Below are positions 1-5,419 of a stretch of DNA of 13,214 nt, in pieces. Source of the DNA: Streptomyces bikiniensis. GTDB taxonomy: Bacteria; Actinomycetota; Actinomycetes; Streptomycetales; Streptomycetaceae. The notes beneath the pieces were generated by a model. The model was not told the origin of the DNA and did no database searches. It saw nothing but the letters and a program-made list of their open reading frames with translations. Location: NCBI GenBank assembly GCA_000716465.1, contig JNWL01000081.1:1-13214 (forward strand). Direction: 5' to 3'. Position numbers and translations under genes: made by a program. Position 1 is the stretch's first letter, and every line of letters starts with the position of its first letter.

Positions 1-102
1 CAGGTCATCCGGGACAAGATCAGCACGCACCCGGACACCCTGCCGACCAAGATCACCGAGCACAAGACCCACGGCTCATCTCATTCTGAAACGATCAGTT
101 AG
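1..102 (+). CDS. 3' end of an unrecognised gene (partial)
   Basis: The window opens inside a reading frame that runs in frame 1 to a TAG at 100-102, giving the last 33 residues of a protein (begins QVIRDKIST, ends SHSETIS). Codon use is GC-rich at the third position in most of the stretch, and a hairpin follows 17 nt after the stop, both of which fit a real gene end. The fragment is polar and charged, with no membrane segment or recognisable motif. I do not recognise the family, and the serine/histidine-rich tail is not diagnostic. Confidence 0.5.
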   Translation, partial: QVIRDKISTHPDTLPTKITEHKTHGSSHSETIS

Positions 103-119
103 CCCGGGCGCTGACCTGC

Positions 120-152
120 GCGGTGCGGGCAGCCCACCATCCCCCGCACCGC
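120..152 (+). terminator. Hairpin terminator after the partial gene
   Basis: The 10-base arm GCGGTGCGGG (120-129) pairs perfectly with CCCGCACCGC (143-152) around a 13-nt loop, 17 nt after the TAG at 100-102. There is no T-run, which is usual for terminators of high-GC actinobacteria. The position directly behind a stop codon supports a terminator role. Confidence 0.5.
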
Positions 153-291
153 ACCCCCAGGAGCCCGCCGGCGCGGCACGGCGCCGTCCTTGAGGGCTGC
201 CGGACCGACACTGTGGTTGGGCCCCGGTTCGGCAGCCCCATCAGTCTGCCGCCCGGGCCGGGGTCGCGCACCAGGAGGCGTCCGACGGCAT

Positions 292-327
292 GAAGGCCCT
301 GACCGCTCGGGACAGGTCAGGGCCTTC
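292..327. terminator. Strong orphan hairpin terminator
   Basis: GAAGGCCCTGACC (292-304) and GGTCAGGGCCTTC (315-327) form a perfect 13-bp stem with a 10-nt loop. It looks like a typical Streptomyces intrinsic terminator without a U-tract. No gene ends nearby: the closest upstream stop is 190 nt away and already has its own hairpin. It may end an unannotated small transcript, or be a leftover from a deleted gene. Confidence 0.6.
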
Positions 328-513
328 GCATCTCGTAGGGAAGCTGACGCGGCCCCGACGCCAGAGCGCGGAATCGAAGGGCCGCGGACTGCACCGGCCC
401 GACGTGGGGCGTCCAGACCAGCGCACGCGTCGAGGAGCCCAACGCCCGGCCAGCGCCCAAGGACGCGGTCCGCGTTAACACGCCGGCGCCTCCTGCCTGG
501 GAGGATGCTGCTC

Positions 514-900
514 ATGCAGCCGCTGCCGATCCCCTGTCCCGCCGACCTGGTTCCGGACGCCACCGGTCAGGACGCCTTCACCGCCGCGTACCGGCAGGCC
601 CAGCAGCAGCGGGCGGTGTTCGTCGCCGTGGAGAGCCAGGGGTCCCGGTGGGCGGTGAAGGCTGACGTGCTCACCGCGCCCCACCACACCATCGACACCA
701 AGGCATACGAGGCGGTGTGCGAGGCCGTCATCCACCTGATCGGCACCCGGCAGGTCCGCCCCGACTCCTCGGCCGGCCCGGTGTACTTCGTGCTGCACGA
801 CGTGGACGGCGAGGGCCGTGCCCGTGAACTGGCCGCGGCCCTGCACGCCGCCCTCTATGGCGATCCCGAGCCTTTGGTGAGTTGCTTGCGCAGCTCGTAG
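514..900 (+). CDS. Small hypothetical protein (128 aa)
   Basis: The start chosen is the ATG at 514 because GGGAGG (499-504) lies 9 nt upstream; the in-frame ATG at 505 would abut that site. The protein begins MQPLPIPCPADLV and is soluble and mixed alpha/beta, with no signal peptide or membrane segment. It contains a stretch around VFVAVESQGSRWAVKADVL and a C-terminal alanine-rich helix (ARELAAALHAALYGD). I do not recognise a named domain. The last 46 nt overlap, tail to tail, the 3' end of a possible minus-strand gene, so the final residues (EPLVSCLRSS) may be an extension caused by loss of an earlier stop. Confidence 0.6.
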   Translation: MQPLPIPCPADLVPDATGQDAFTAAYRQAQQQRAVFVAVESQGSRWAVKADVLTAPHHTIDTKAYEAVCEAVIHLIGTRQVRPDSSAGPVYFVLHDVDGEGRARELAAALHAALYGDPEPLVSCLRSS

Positions 901-1007
901 AGCATCTCGGGGCTGCCGATGCGGACCAGCTGCTCCACCAGCCGGTCGATCAGGGCATCGTCCCCGCAGCTCACCGCGTCGACCACCCCGGCGATGATCT
1001 CGCGCAC
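855..1007 (-). CDS. Possible small hypothetical protein behind the regulator
   Basis: This minus-strand frame reads MREIIAGVVDAV near its start and ends ELRKQLTKGSGSP. It is an amphipathic helical peptide of about 50 residues with convincing amino-acid composition. The stop lies at 855-857. The start is uncertain: GTG at 1007 has no good ribosome binding site, and the protein-like sequence extends upstream (TEEPLPPG) to just past the stop of the regulator gene at 1031, where GAGGAA would serve a start that is not a canonical codon. It is probably co-transcribed with the regulator. It could be a remnant rather than a working gene. Confidence 0.4.
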   Translation of the reverse strand: MREIIAGVVDAVSCGDDALIDRLVEQLVRIGSPEMLYELRKQLTKGSGSP

Positions 1008-1030
1008 CCCGGGCGGCAGTGGTTCCTCGG

Positions 1031-1378
1031 TTACGGCCGTATGGCCGCCTCCGGCTCGGCGTCTGTGCTCTCCGGAATGTCTTCGCGGTGGAGAAAGGCG
1101 CCCAGGAGGTCGCCGACGGGGTGGTCGGCCTCCAGCGGGTGGCGCAGCGCGACGCTGGGGTCGATGGTGTAGCGGTTGCGGCGGCCCACCCGGGTCCGGG
1201 TCAGGTACCCGGCCGCTTCCAGGTCCGCGACGATGATCTGCACCGCCCGCTCGGTGATGCCGATGCCGGCGGCGACGTCCCGCAGCCGCACCTCGGGGTC
1301 GCGGGCGATCCACAGCAGCACCCGTGCGTGATTGGTCAGGAACGTCCACTGGTCGCCGCGTGCCGATGAGCTACTCAT
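1031..1378 (-). CDS. Winged helix-turn-helix transcriptional regulator (MarR/ArsR-like fold)
   Basis: The protein of about 115 residues opens with WTFLTNHARVLLWIARDP, followed by a helix-turn-helix (VRLRDVAAGIGITERAVQIIV), a recognition-helix/wing segment (DLEAAGYLTRTRVGRRNRY) and a short acidic tail. This order matches small Streptomyces wHTH regulators related to the MarR/ArsR fold; the effector cannot be read from sequence. Three in-frame ATGs compete (1390, 1387, 1378). GGAGG at 1385-1381 is very close to the ATG at 1378, so the start is uncertain by four codons. The gene is divergent from the TerC operon across a palindrome-rich spacer, so control of that operon and of itself is a reasonable inference. 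Confidence 0.8.
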   Translation of the reverse strand: MSSSSARGDQWTFLTNHARVLLWIARDPEVRLRDVAAGIGITERAVQIIVADLEAAGYLTRTRVGRRNRYTIDPSVALRHPLEADHPVGDLLGAFLHREDIPESTDAEPEAAIRP

Positions 1379-1390
1379 GACCTCCATCAT

Positions 1391-1528
1391 ACGAAGTCCG
1401 GTTCGCATATCCACCCCCTCGTGCGAACCTTTATTAGCGAAAAAATATTCGCGTAACTGTTGACGCATGTTGGGTGCGGGGGTGACGCTGGAGGGGATTC
1501 CTCCTGTTAAGGAAGGCGGGTAGGCGCC
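1391..1528. promoter_or_regulatory. Divergent promoter/operator region with repeated GCGAA half-sites
   Basis: Between the regulator and the TerC operon there is a perfect 8-bp inverted repeat, GGTTCGCA (1400-1407) and TGCGAACC (1422-1429). A second, looser one follows: GCGAA (1437-1441) and TTCGC (1448-1452). The half-site GCGAA/TTCGC therefore occurs four times in 51 bp. The stretch 1430-1456 is the most AT-rich sequence in the window. This is the arrangement expected for operators of a dimeric regulator overlapping divergent promoters. Exact -35/-10 boxes cannot be assigned with confidence. Confidence 0.5.
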
Positions 1529-2035
1529 ATGACCCGACTGTTCTCCCACCCCCACCGAGACCGTGCTCCCCGCGTCGCGCGGGCGGGTCTGGTCCAGCCG
1601 GTGGCGGCGGTGCTGACCGACCGCCTCGACGATGTCGCGGTGGCCGAGGCCGCCGCCCGCATCGCGCTGGCCCGCCGGGTGCCGCTGCTGCTGATCGCCG
1701 TGATGCCCCCGCACATGCACTGCTCCGCCGGTCCGGCCTCCCCCTCGGTGCGGGCGGTCCTGGCCCGGGTCATGCCCAAGGTCGGCCCGCACGCCACCGG
1801 CTACATCCCCGAGGTCTTCCACCTGCCCATCGGCAGGAGTTCGCGGCTGGCGGCGGCGAAGGAACTGCTGGCACTGGCCTCCCGCCACCGGGCCCCGGAT
1901 GTGCTGGCCGCCCGCCGCGGCCCGCACGGACTCGACGCACACGCCCTCATTGAGGCCGCAGCCCTGCGCGGCGGCCCGTTCGTCCATGCCGTCGCCCCCG
2001 CCGCCTGGGTGCCCCTGCGATCGTCGGCGCCATGA
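1529..2035 (+). CDS. Universal-stress-protein-like protein (168 aa)
   Basis: The ATG at 1529 is preceded by GGAAGG (1511-1516). The predicted pattern is a first strand (VAAVLTD), a long helix (VAVAEAAARIALARR), a second strand (VPLLLIAVMPP) and, later, VLAARRGPHGLDAHALIEAA before a final strand (PFVHAVAP). This resembles the alpha/beta nucleotide-binding-like fold of UspA proteins. The typical UspA ATP-binding glycine motif is not evident, so the assignment is by general architecture only. It is the first gene of an operon with a TerC-family gene 55 nt downstream and a second stress-like protein after that. Confidence 0.6.
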   Translation: MTRLFSHPHRDRAPRVARAGLVQPVAAVLTDRLDDVAVAEAAARIALARRVPLLLIAVMPPHMHCSAGPASPSVRAVLARVMPKVGPHATGYIPEVFHLPIGRSSRLAAAKELLALASRHRAPDVLAARRGPHGLDAHALIEAAALRGGPFVHAVAPAAWVPLRSSAP

Positions 2036-2090
2036 CCGCGCCGTCCGCTGGCGTCCTGCTGTCCGGCTTCTGGAGAGGAAACGTTTCGCG

Positions 2091-3146
2091 ATGAATGACC
2101 TGTCGTTCCCGGTCCCGTTGTGGGTGTGGGCCGCGGTCACCGTCGGCATCTGCGTGATGCTCGCCGTCGACCTGATCGCCCACCGAGACAACCACATCAT
2201 CGGCTTCCGCGAGGCCGCGATCTGGAGCTCGATCTGGATCGCCATCGATCTCGGCTTCGGCCTGATCCTGCTGGCGTGGCAGGGCGGGGAGGTGTCCTCC
2301 ACCTACTACGCCGGCTACCTGATCGAAAAGGCCCTGTCGATCGACAACGTCTTCGTCTTCGCGCTGGTCTTCTCCTTCTTCGCCGTCCCCGACGCCTACC
2401 AGCACAAGGTCCTCTTCTGGGGCGTCCTCGGCGCCCTGGCCGCACGGCTGGTGTTCATCTTCGTCGGCGCCGAACTGCTCCAGGTGTTCTTCTGGACCGC
2501 CTACGTCTTCGGCGCGTTCCTGATCTGGACCGGCTGGAAGATGGCCGTCTCCAAGGACGAAGAGGTCCACCCCGACCGCAACCCGGTCGTCCGCCTGGTC
2601 AAGAAGCTCATCCCCACCGACCCCAAGTTCCACGGCGACAAGTTCTTCATCCGCCGCAACGGCAAGAAGATCGCGACGCTGCTGTTCGTGGTCCTGGTCG
2701 CGGTCGAGGCCACCGACCTGATCTTCGCCGTCGACTCCGTCGCCGCTGTCCTCGCGATCACCACCAACACCTTCCTGGTATGGACCGCTAACGCCTTCGC
2801 TGTCCTGGGCCTGCGCAGCCTGTACTTCTGCCTCGCCGGGCTGCTGCGCCGCTTCGCCTACCTCCACTACGGCCTCGCGGTCCTCCTCGCCTTCGCCGGC
2901 GTCAAGCTCATCCTGTCCGAGACCCCCGTCGGCAAGCTCCCCATCCCCCTTACCCTCGGTGTCATCGCCGCCACCATCACCGTCTCCATCGCCTGGTCCC
3001 TGATCGCCACCCGCAACCAGCCCGCCGACACCGCCGACGTCCCGGCCACGGCCGGGACCACTCCCGCCGACGGCCGCGGTGACGAGACAACCCCCGGACC
3101 GGACCAGCCCGCAGCCCGCGGCACGCACGGAAAGGAATCGCCATGA
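2091..3146 (+). CDS. TerC-family integral membrane protein
   Basis: The start is the ATG at 2091, with GGAGAGGAA (2072-2080) 10 nt upstream; the longer upstream frame lacks this. The 351-residue protein has many hydrophobic segments and both signature motifs of the TerC/Alx family. One is EKALSIDNVFVF (about 79-90, with D85 and N86), the other EATDLIFAVDS (about 206-216, with D209 and D215). These acidic residues lie in membrane helices and are thought to bind metal. E. coli Alx of this family is linked to manganese homeostasis, and other members to tellurite resistance. The tail after about residue 305 is a polar, disordered proline/threonine/glycine-rich extension. The stop overlaps the next start (ATGA at 3143-3146), implying translational coupling. 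The substrate is not known from sequence. Confidence 0.93.
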   Translation: MNDLSFPVPLWVWAAVTVGICVMLAVDLIAHRDNHIIGFREAAIWSSIWIAIDLGFGLILLAWQGGEVSSTYYAGYLIEKALSIDNVFVFALVFSFFAVPDAYQHKVLFWGVLGALAARLVFIFVGAELLQVFFWTAYVFGAFLIWTGWKMAVSKDEEVHPDRNPVVRLVKKLIPTDPKFHGDKFFIRRNGKKIATLLFVVLVAVEATDLIFAVDSVAAVLAITTNTFLVWTANAFAVLGLRSLYFCLAGLLRRFAYLHYGLAVLLAFAGVKLILSETPVGKLPIPLTLGVIAATITVSIAWSLIATRNQPADTADVPATAGTTPADGRGDETTPGPDQPAARGTHGKESP

Positions 3147-3661
3147 CCACGACCCACACCCCCCGGCCCGCCCACACGTCACCGGCCGAGGTGCACGACT
3201 ACCCCTTCACCCTCCGCGGCGACGGGCCCGTGCTGGCCCTGTTCACCCGCTCCCGCGCCGATCAGGCCGTGGCCGCCCGGGCCGCCGACCACGCCGCCCG
3301 CACCGGGCACCCGGCGACCTTCGCGGCCGTCGTCCGCAGCACCGGCTTCAGCATCAACGCCCTGCTCCACCAGGCCCGCGGCCGCCGCATCCGCGCCGAA
3401 GCCGACGCGATCCTGGCCGCCGTACTGCCCGTCATCGCCCGCGCCGGACCGGTCAGGACCGCCACCCTGGTCGTGCCCGCCCGCATCAACCCCTACCAGG
3501 CCCTGCCCGCAGACCGGGTGGAACGGCTCGCCGGCCGTACCGGCGCCGACGTCGTCCTCAGCCCGGTGCCCCTGACCGGATACACCTCACCCATCACCCG
3601 GGAGCTGAACCGCATCACCGACCCGCACTCCAGAAGCCACACCAGAGCAGCCGACCCCTGA
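3143..3661 (+). CDS. Second universal-stress-like protein (172 aa), coupled to TerC gene
   Basis: The ATG at 3143 overlaps the TerC stop by 4 nt, with GGAAAGGA (3129-3136) as ribosome binding site. The core reads VLALFTRSRADQAVAARAADHAARTG, then strands ATFAAVV and RTATLVVPAR, and a late strand ADVVLSPVP. This is an alpha/beta pattern like that of the protein at 1529, although the two share little direct identity. The serine/arginine-rich tail looks disordered. Two similar-sized small proteins bracketing a metal-transport-like membrane protein suggest a functional unit. No catalytic residues can be named. Confidence 0.7.
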   Translation: MTTTHTPRPAHTSPAEVHDYPFTLRGDGPVLALFTRSRADQAVAARAADHAARTGHPATFAAVVRSTGFSINALLHQARGRRIRAEADAILAAVLPVIARAGPVRTATLVVPARINPYQALPADRVERLAGRTGADVVLSPVPLTGYTSPITRELNRITDPHSRSHTRAADP

Positions 3662-3679
3662 CACCGAAGTACTCACGAC

Positions 3680-3709
3680 GCAGGCCCCGGCCAGTTGGCC
3701 GGGGCCTGC
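3680..3709 (+). terminator. Terminator of the TerC operon
   Basis: GCAGGCCCCGGCCA (3680-3693) pairs perfectly with TGGCCGGGGCCTGC (3696-3709), a 14-bp stem with a 2-nt loop, starting 18 nt after the stop at 3661. It is the end of the three-gene operon. Confidence 0.8.
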
Positions 3710-3807
3710 CCGTGTTCAAGATCAATCTCAGCGCCAACCACGGTTCGATTGGTCCCGACGCCGTAACCGAACAACGACACTCACCGGTCCAGGATGCGCA
3801 GCCCGGG

Positions 3808-3860
3808 CCACTGACGCTTCTGGTGTCGGAACCACTGACACTTCCGCGTCGGCCGACACC
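3808..3860. repeat. Short direct and inverted repeats, possible IS remnant
   Basis: CCACTGACGCTTC (3808-3820) recurs as CCACTGACACTTC (3832-3844), a 13-nt direct repeat with one mismatch. GGTGTCGG (3822-3829) is inverted as CCGACACC (3853-3860). Multiple repeats of this kind are typical of ends of IS21-family elements. No transposase accompanies them, so this is at most a relic. Confidence 0.3.
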
Positions 3861-3924
3861 ATCCGTAATGGGATCCTGACGGGCAATTTGACTCCTGATT
3901 AGGCGTAATGGAAACCTTACGAAC

Positions 3925-4455
3925 ATGACGACCAATCAATTCGACGGGCACCGGTTCAGCACTCTGGACGTGGTCGAACAGAACGGCCCCGACTCCACCG
4001 ACCTTGAGCTCGTGGCTTACACCGCTTCATGCAGCTGCGGCTGGAAGGGGTCATCCGTCTCTCCCGGCATGGAGGGCAAGGGAGGCTACAACGGTCCTGT
4101 CGCCCACGGGATCACCCTCGGGGAAGAGGAGGAGGCCGAGCTCGCCGCGGAAAAGGAGTGGCTGGAGGAGCACATCGATGGCATCTCCCACACCCTCCTC
4201 CCCCCGGCCCTCGCCGATCAGATCCGTTCTCTCGGAGAACAGATCGACGCCTTGATCGAGGCCGACAAGCCCATGAACGCCCTCTCCGCCATCCGGCTGT
4301 CCGGAGGCTACTTCTCCCGCCAAGCCCGCGACGCAGCCCTCCGCGCGAGCTACCTGGACCACTCCTGGGCCCAGATCGGCGAAGCCCTCGGCATCTCCAA
4401 GCAAGCTGCCTGGGAGCGGTACGGGAAGCCTCGTCCAGAGCGAAACCCCGAGTAG
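3925..4455 (+). CDS. Small helix-turn-helix protein (176 aa)
   Basis: The protein begins MTTNQFDGHRF. It has an N-terminal region with CSCGW (Cys36 and Cys38), a strongly acidic central helix (EEEEAELAAEKEWLEE) and a C-terminal helix-turn-helix reading SWAQIGEALGISKQAAWERYG. That C-terminal motif is widespread in small actinobacterial DNA-binding proteins. The second part of the protein (residues about 85-140) is helical and may mediate dimerisation. No strong ribosome binding site is seen before the ATG; only GGAAACC at 3910-3916. The gene stands alone and ends at the hairpin at 4537-4575. The target is unknown. Confidence 0.75.
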   Translation: MTTNQFDGHRFSTLDVVEQNGPDSTDLELVAYTASCSCGWKGSSVSPGMEGKGGYNGPVAHGITLGEEEEAELAAEKEWLEEHIDGISHTLLPPALADQIRSLGEQIDALIEADKPMNALSAIRLSGGYFSRQARDAALRASYLDHSWAQIGEALGISKQAAWERYGKPRPERNPE

Positions 4456-4536
4456 GCGAGCAACCCAAACGGGGGAGGGCTCGACTCGGACAGGGCCGGT
4501 GGCCGGGTGCGGGTCGGGTGCGTACTCTCGGAACGC

Positions 4537-4575
4537 GAAGAGCCCCCTGGCACTTGCTTTGCCAGGGGGCTCTTC
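4537..4575. terminator. Bidirectional terminator between converging genes
   Basis: GAAGAGCCCCCTGGC (4537-4551) and GCCAGGGGGCTCTTC (4561-4575) form a perfect 15-bp stem with a 9-nt loop. It sits between the plus-strand gene ending at 4455 and the minus-strand gene ending at 4594, so it can serve both. Confidence 0.85.
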
Positions 4576-4593
4576 TGCTGTCCGGACGGGCGG

Positions 4594-4866
4594 TCAGGGA
4601 CCGGCGATCAGCCAGAGGATGAGGACCGCGTCCAGGTCCGGCGCGTAGCGGTAGACGACCGAGATGCCGCGTCCTCGGGTCTGCTCAGGCAGGAGGTCGA
4701 TCACGTACGACTCCGAACGCGGATCGGCGTCCGGCAGGCCGCGTGCGGTCTCGGGGTCGGGCTCGTCCTCCAAGTGCCGGCGGACGGACTCGACGGCGGC
4801 CTGCTCGGTCGCGGTCAGCTCGGCGAGGATCTTCTCCGCGCTGTCGGACAGGAAGGCTCGGGTCAC
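4594..4866 (-). CDS. ParE/RelE-like small protein, candidate toxin
   Basis: This 90-residue protein starts with GTG at 4866, which overlaps the stop of the upstream gene (GTGA), so the two are translationally coupled. It has an N-terminal helix pair (AEKILAELTATEQAAVESVRR) followed by beta-strand-like segments (SYVIDLLP, GISVVYRY, AVLILWLIAG). This order and length fit the RelE/ParE toxin fold. A catalytic triad cannot be identified. Pairing with a small upstream gene supports a toxin-antitoxin reading, but it could instead be a conserved housekeeping pair. Confidence 0.6.
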   Translation of the reverse strand: MTRAFLSDSAEKILAELTATEQAAVESVRRHLEDEPDPETARGLPDADPRSESYVIDLLPEQTRGRGISVVYRYAPDLDAVLILWLIAGP

Positions 4867-5153
4867 CGGCCCCCCTCGGCGGCAAGCTTGCGGCGAAGCT
4901 CCGCCTCGACGTCGTCGGTCGACCGAGCCAGGGCCTCCATCGCCTCCGGGGTGCAGTGCAGGGTGACCCGGTGCCGGTAGGCCTGGACGATGCCGCGCAC
5001 GGCGGCCAGGTCATCGAGGTTGGCGGCCGCGAGCTCCTGCTCGAAGGTCTCGGCGTCGCCCGGGAAACCGTGCCTGCGCAGGGCGGTGCGCAGCTCGGTG
5101 AGCGTGCCCATAGGGGGCAGGGCCGGGTCGCGGTGCTCGGGCTGGGCGGTCAC
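4863..5153 (-). CDS. DUF6247-like small protein, candidate antitoxin partner
   Basis: The GTG at 5153 is preferred because GAGGAGA lies a few nt upstream (complement of 5158-5164); a longer frame from GTG 5192 has no such site. The 96-residue product reads TELRTALRRHGFPGDAETFE, then AANLDDLAAVRGIVQAYRHR, then a charged C-terminal helix (DVEAELRRKLAAEGGR). The pattern of a short TPxELR-like opening followed by a helical block with a conserved arginine matches the Streptomyces DUF6247 group as I remember it. The first-gene, overlapping-stop position is typical of an antitoxin; the function is inferred. Confidence 0.65.
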   Translation of the reverse strand: MTAQPEHRDPALPPMGTLTELRTALRRHGFPGDAETFEQELAAANLDDLAAVRGIVQAYRHRVTLHCTPEAMEALARSTDDVEAELRRKLAAEGGR

Positions 5154-5194
5154 GGCATCTCCTCGGGTCGGTGCTTCCAGTGTCCTACTCACGC

Positions 5195-5251
5195 CTACCC
5201 CCGATTCCTGTACGCGTCGGGCAGTTCGTAGCCGTGGGTCTTGTCACTCAT
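5195..5251 (-). CDS. Possible 18-residue leader or small peptide
   Basis: On the minus strand an ATG at 5251 is preceded by CAGGAG at 10 nt distance and opens a frame reading MSDKTHGYELPDAYRNRG, ending TAG at 5195. It lies 41 nt upstream of the candidate antitoxin start, in the same transcript direction. It is too short to judge by composition. It could be a leader peptide, a real small protein or a chance frame behind an orphan ribosome binding site. Confidence 0.25.
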   Translation of the reverse strand: MSDKTHGYELPDAYRNRG

Positions 5252-5277
5252 GGGTTCGGGTCTCCTGTGGAACGGGA

Positions 5278-5300
5278 GGGGCCGCCCGGTCGGCGGCCCC
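5278..5300 (-). terminator. Hairpin between pentapeptide gene and toxin-antitoxin-like pair
   Basis: GGGGCCGCC (5278-5286) pairs with GGCGGCCCC (5292-5300) around a 5-nt loop. It lies downstream of the minus-strand pentapeptide gene and upstream of the next minus-strand genes, as expected for a terminator. A role in the 5' region of the downstream genes is also possible. Confidence 0.4.
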
Positions 5301-5380
5301 CAGGTCATCGTGTCGGATGGGTCTGACGGTGTGGGGGCAGATCCGGCCTTGGGGAGTAAGGGTTCAGTGGGCAGCGGTTG

Positions 5381-5402
5381 GCTGTTCAGTTTGCTGAACA
5401 GC
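5381..5402. repeat. Palindrome, copy 1 (GTTCAGTTTGYTGAAC)
   Basis: GCTGTTCAG (5381-5389) and CTGAACAGC (5394-5402) form a perfect 9-bp dyad with a TTTG loop, 18 nt beyond the stop of the pentapeptide gene. The 16-nt core (5384-5399) recurs with one mismatch on the opposite strand at 8315-8330. It could be a terminator here, but the second copy sits in a promoter region, so a protein-binding site is equally possible. Confidence 0.55.
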
Positions 5403-5419
5403 TTCCCGGGTCGGGGCGG

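Larger units (their letters stand above)
103..513. other. Gene-poor stretch with two hairpins
   Basis: About 410 nt separate the first stop codon from the best start of the next gene. Open frames here are accidental: they lack ribosome binding sites and have arginine/proline-rich compositions typical of non-coding high-GC DNA. The visible content is two hairpins (120-152 and 292-327) and, near the end, the ribosome binding site of the gene at 514. A small RNA ending at the second hairpin is possible but is only an inference. Confidence 0.4.

Noticed and set aside
1379..2302. Upstream extension of the wHTH frame to a 423-codon protein
   Set aside because: The added part lies antisense to the stress-like gene and crosses the AT-rich promoter region; only the last ~115 codons are protein-like.
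1947..3182. A long minus-strand open frame antisense to the TerC gene
   Set aside because: Its composition is low-complexity (Asp/Gly/Glu/Gln-rich), while the plus strand carries the TerC signatures.
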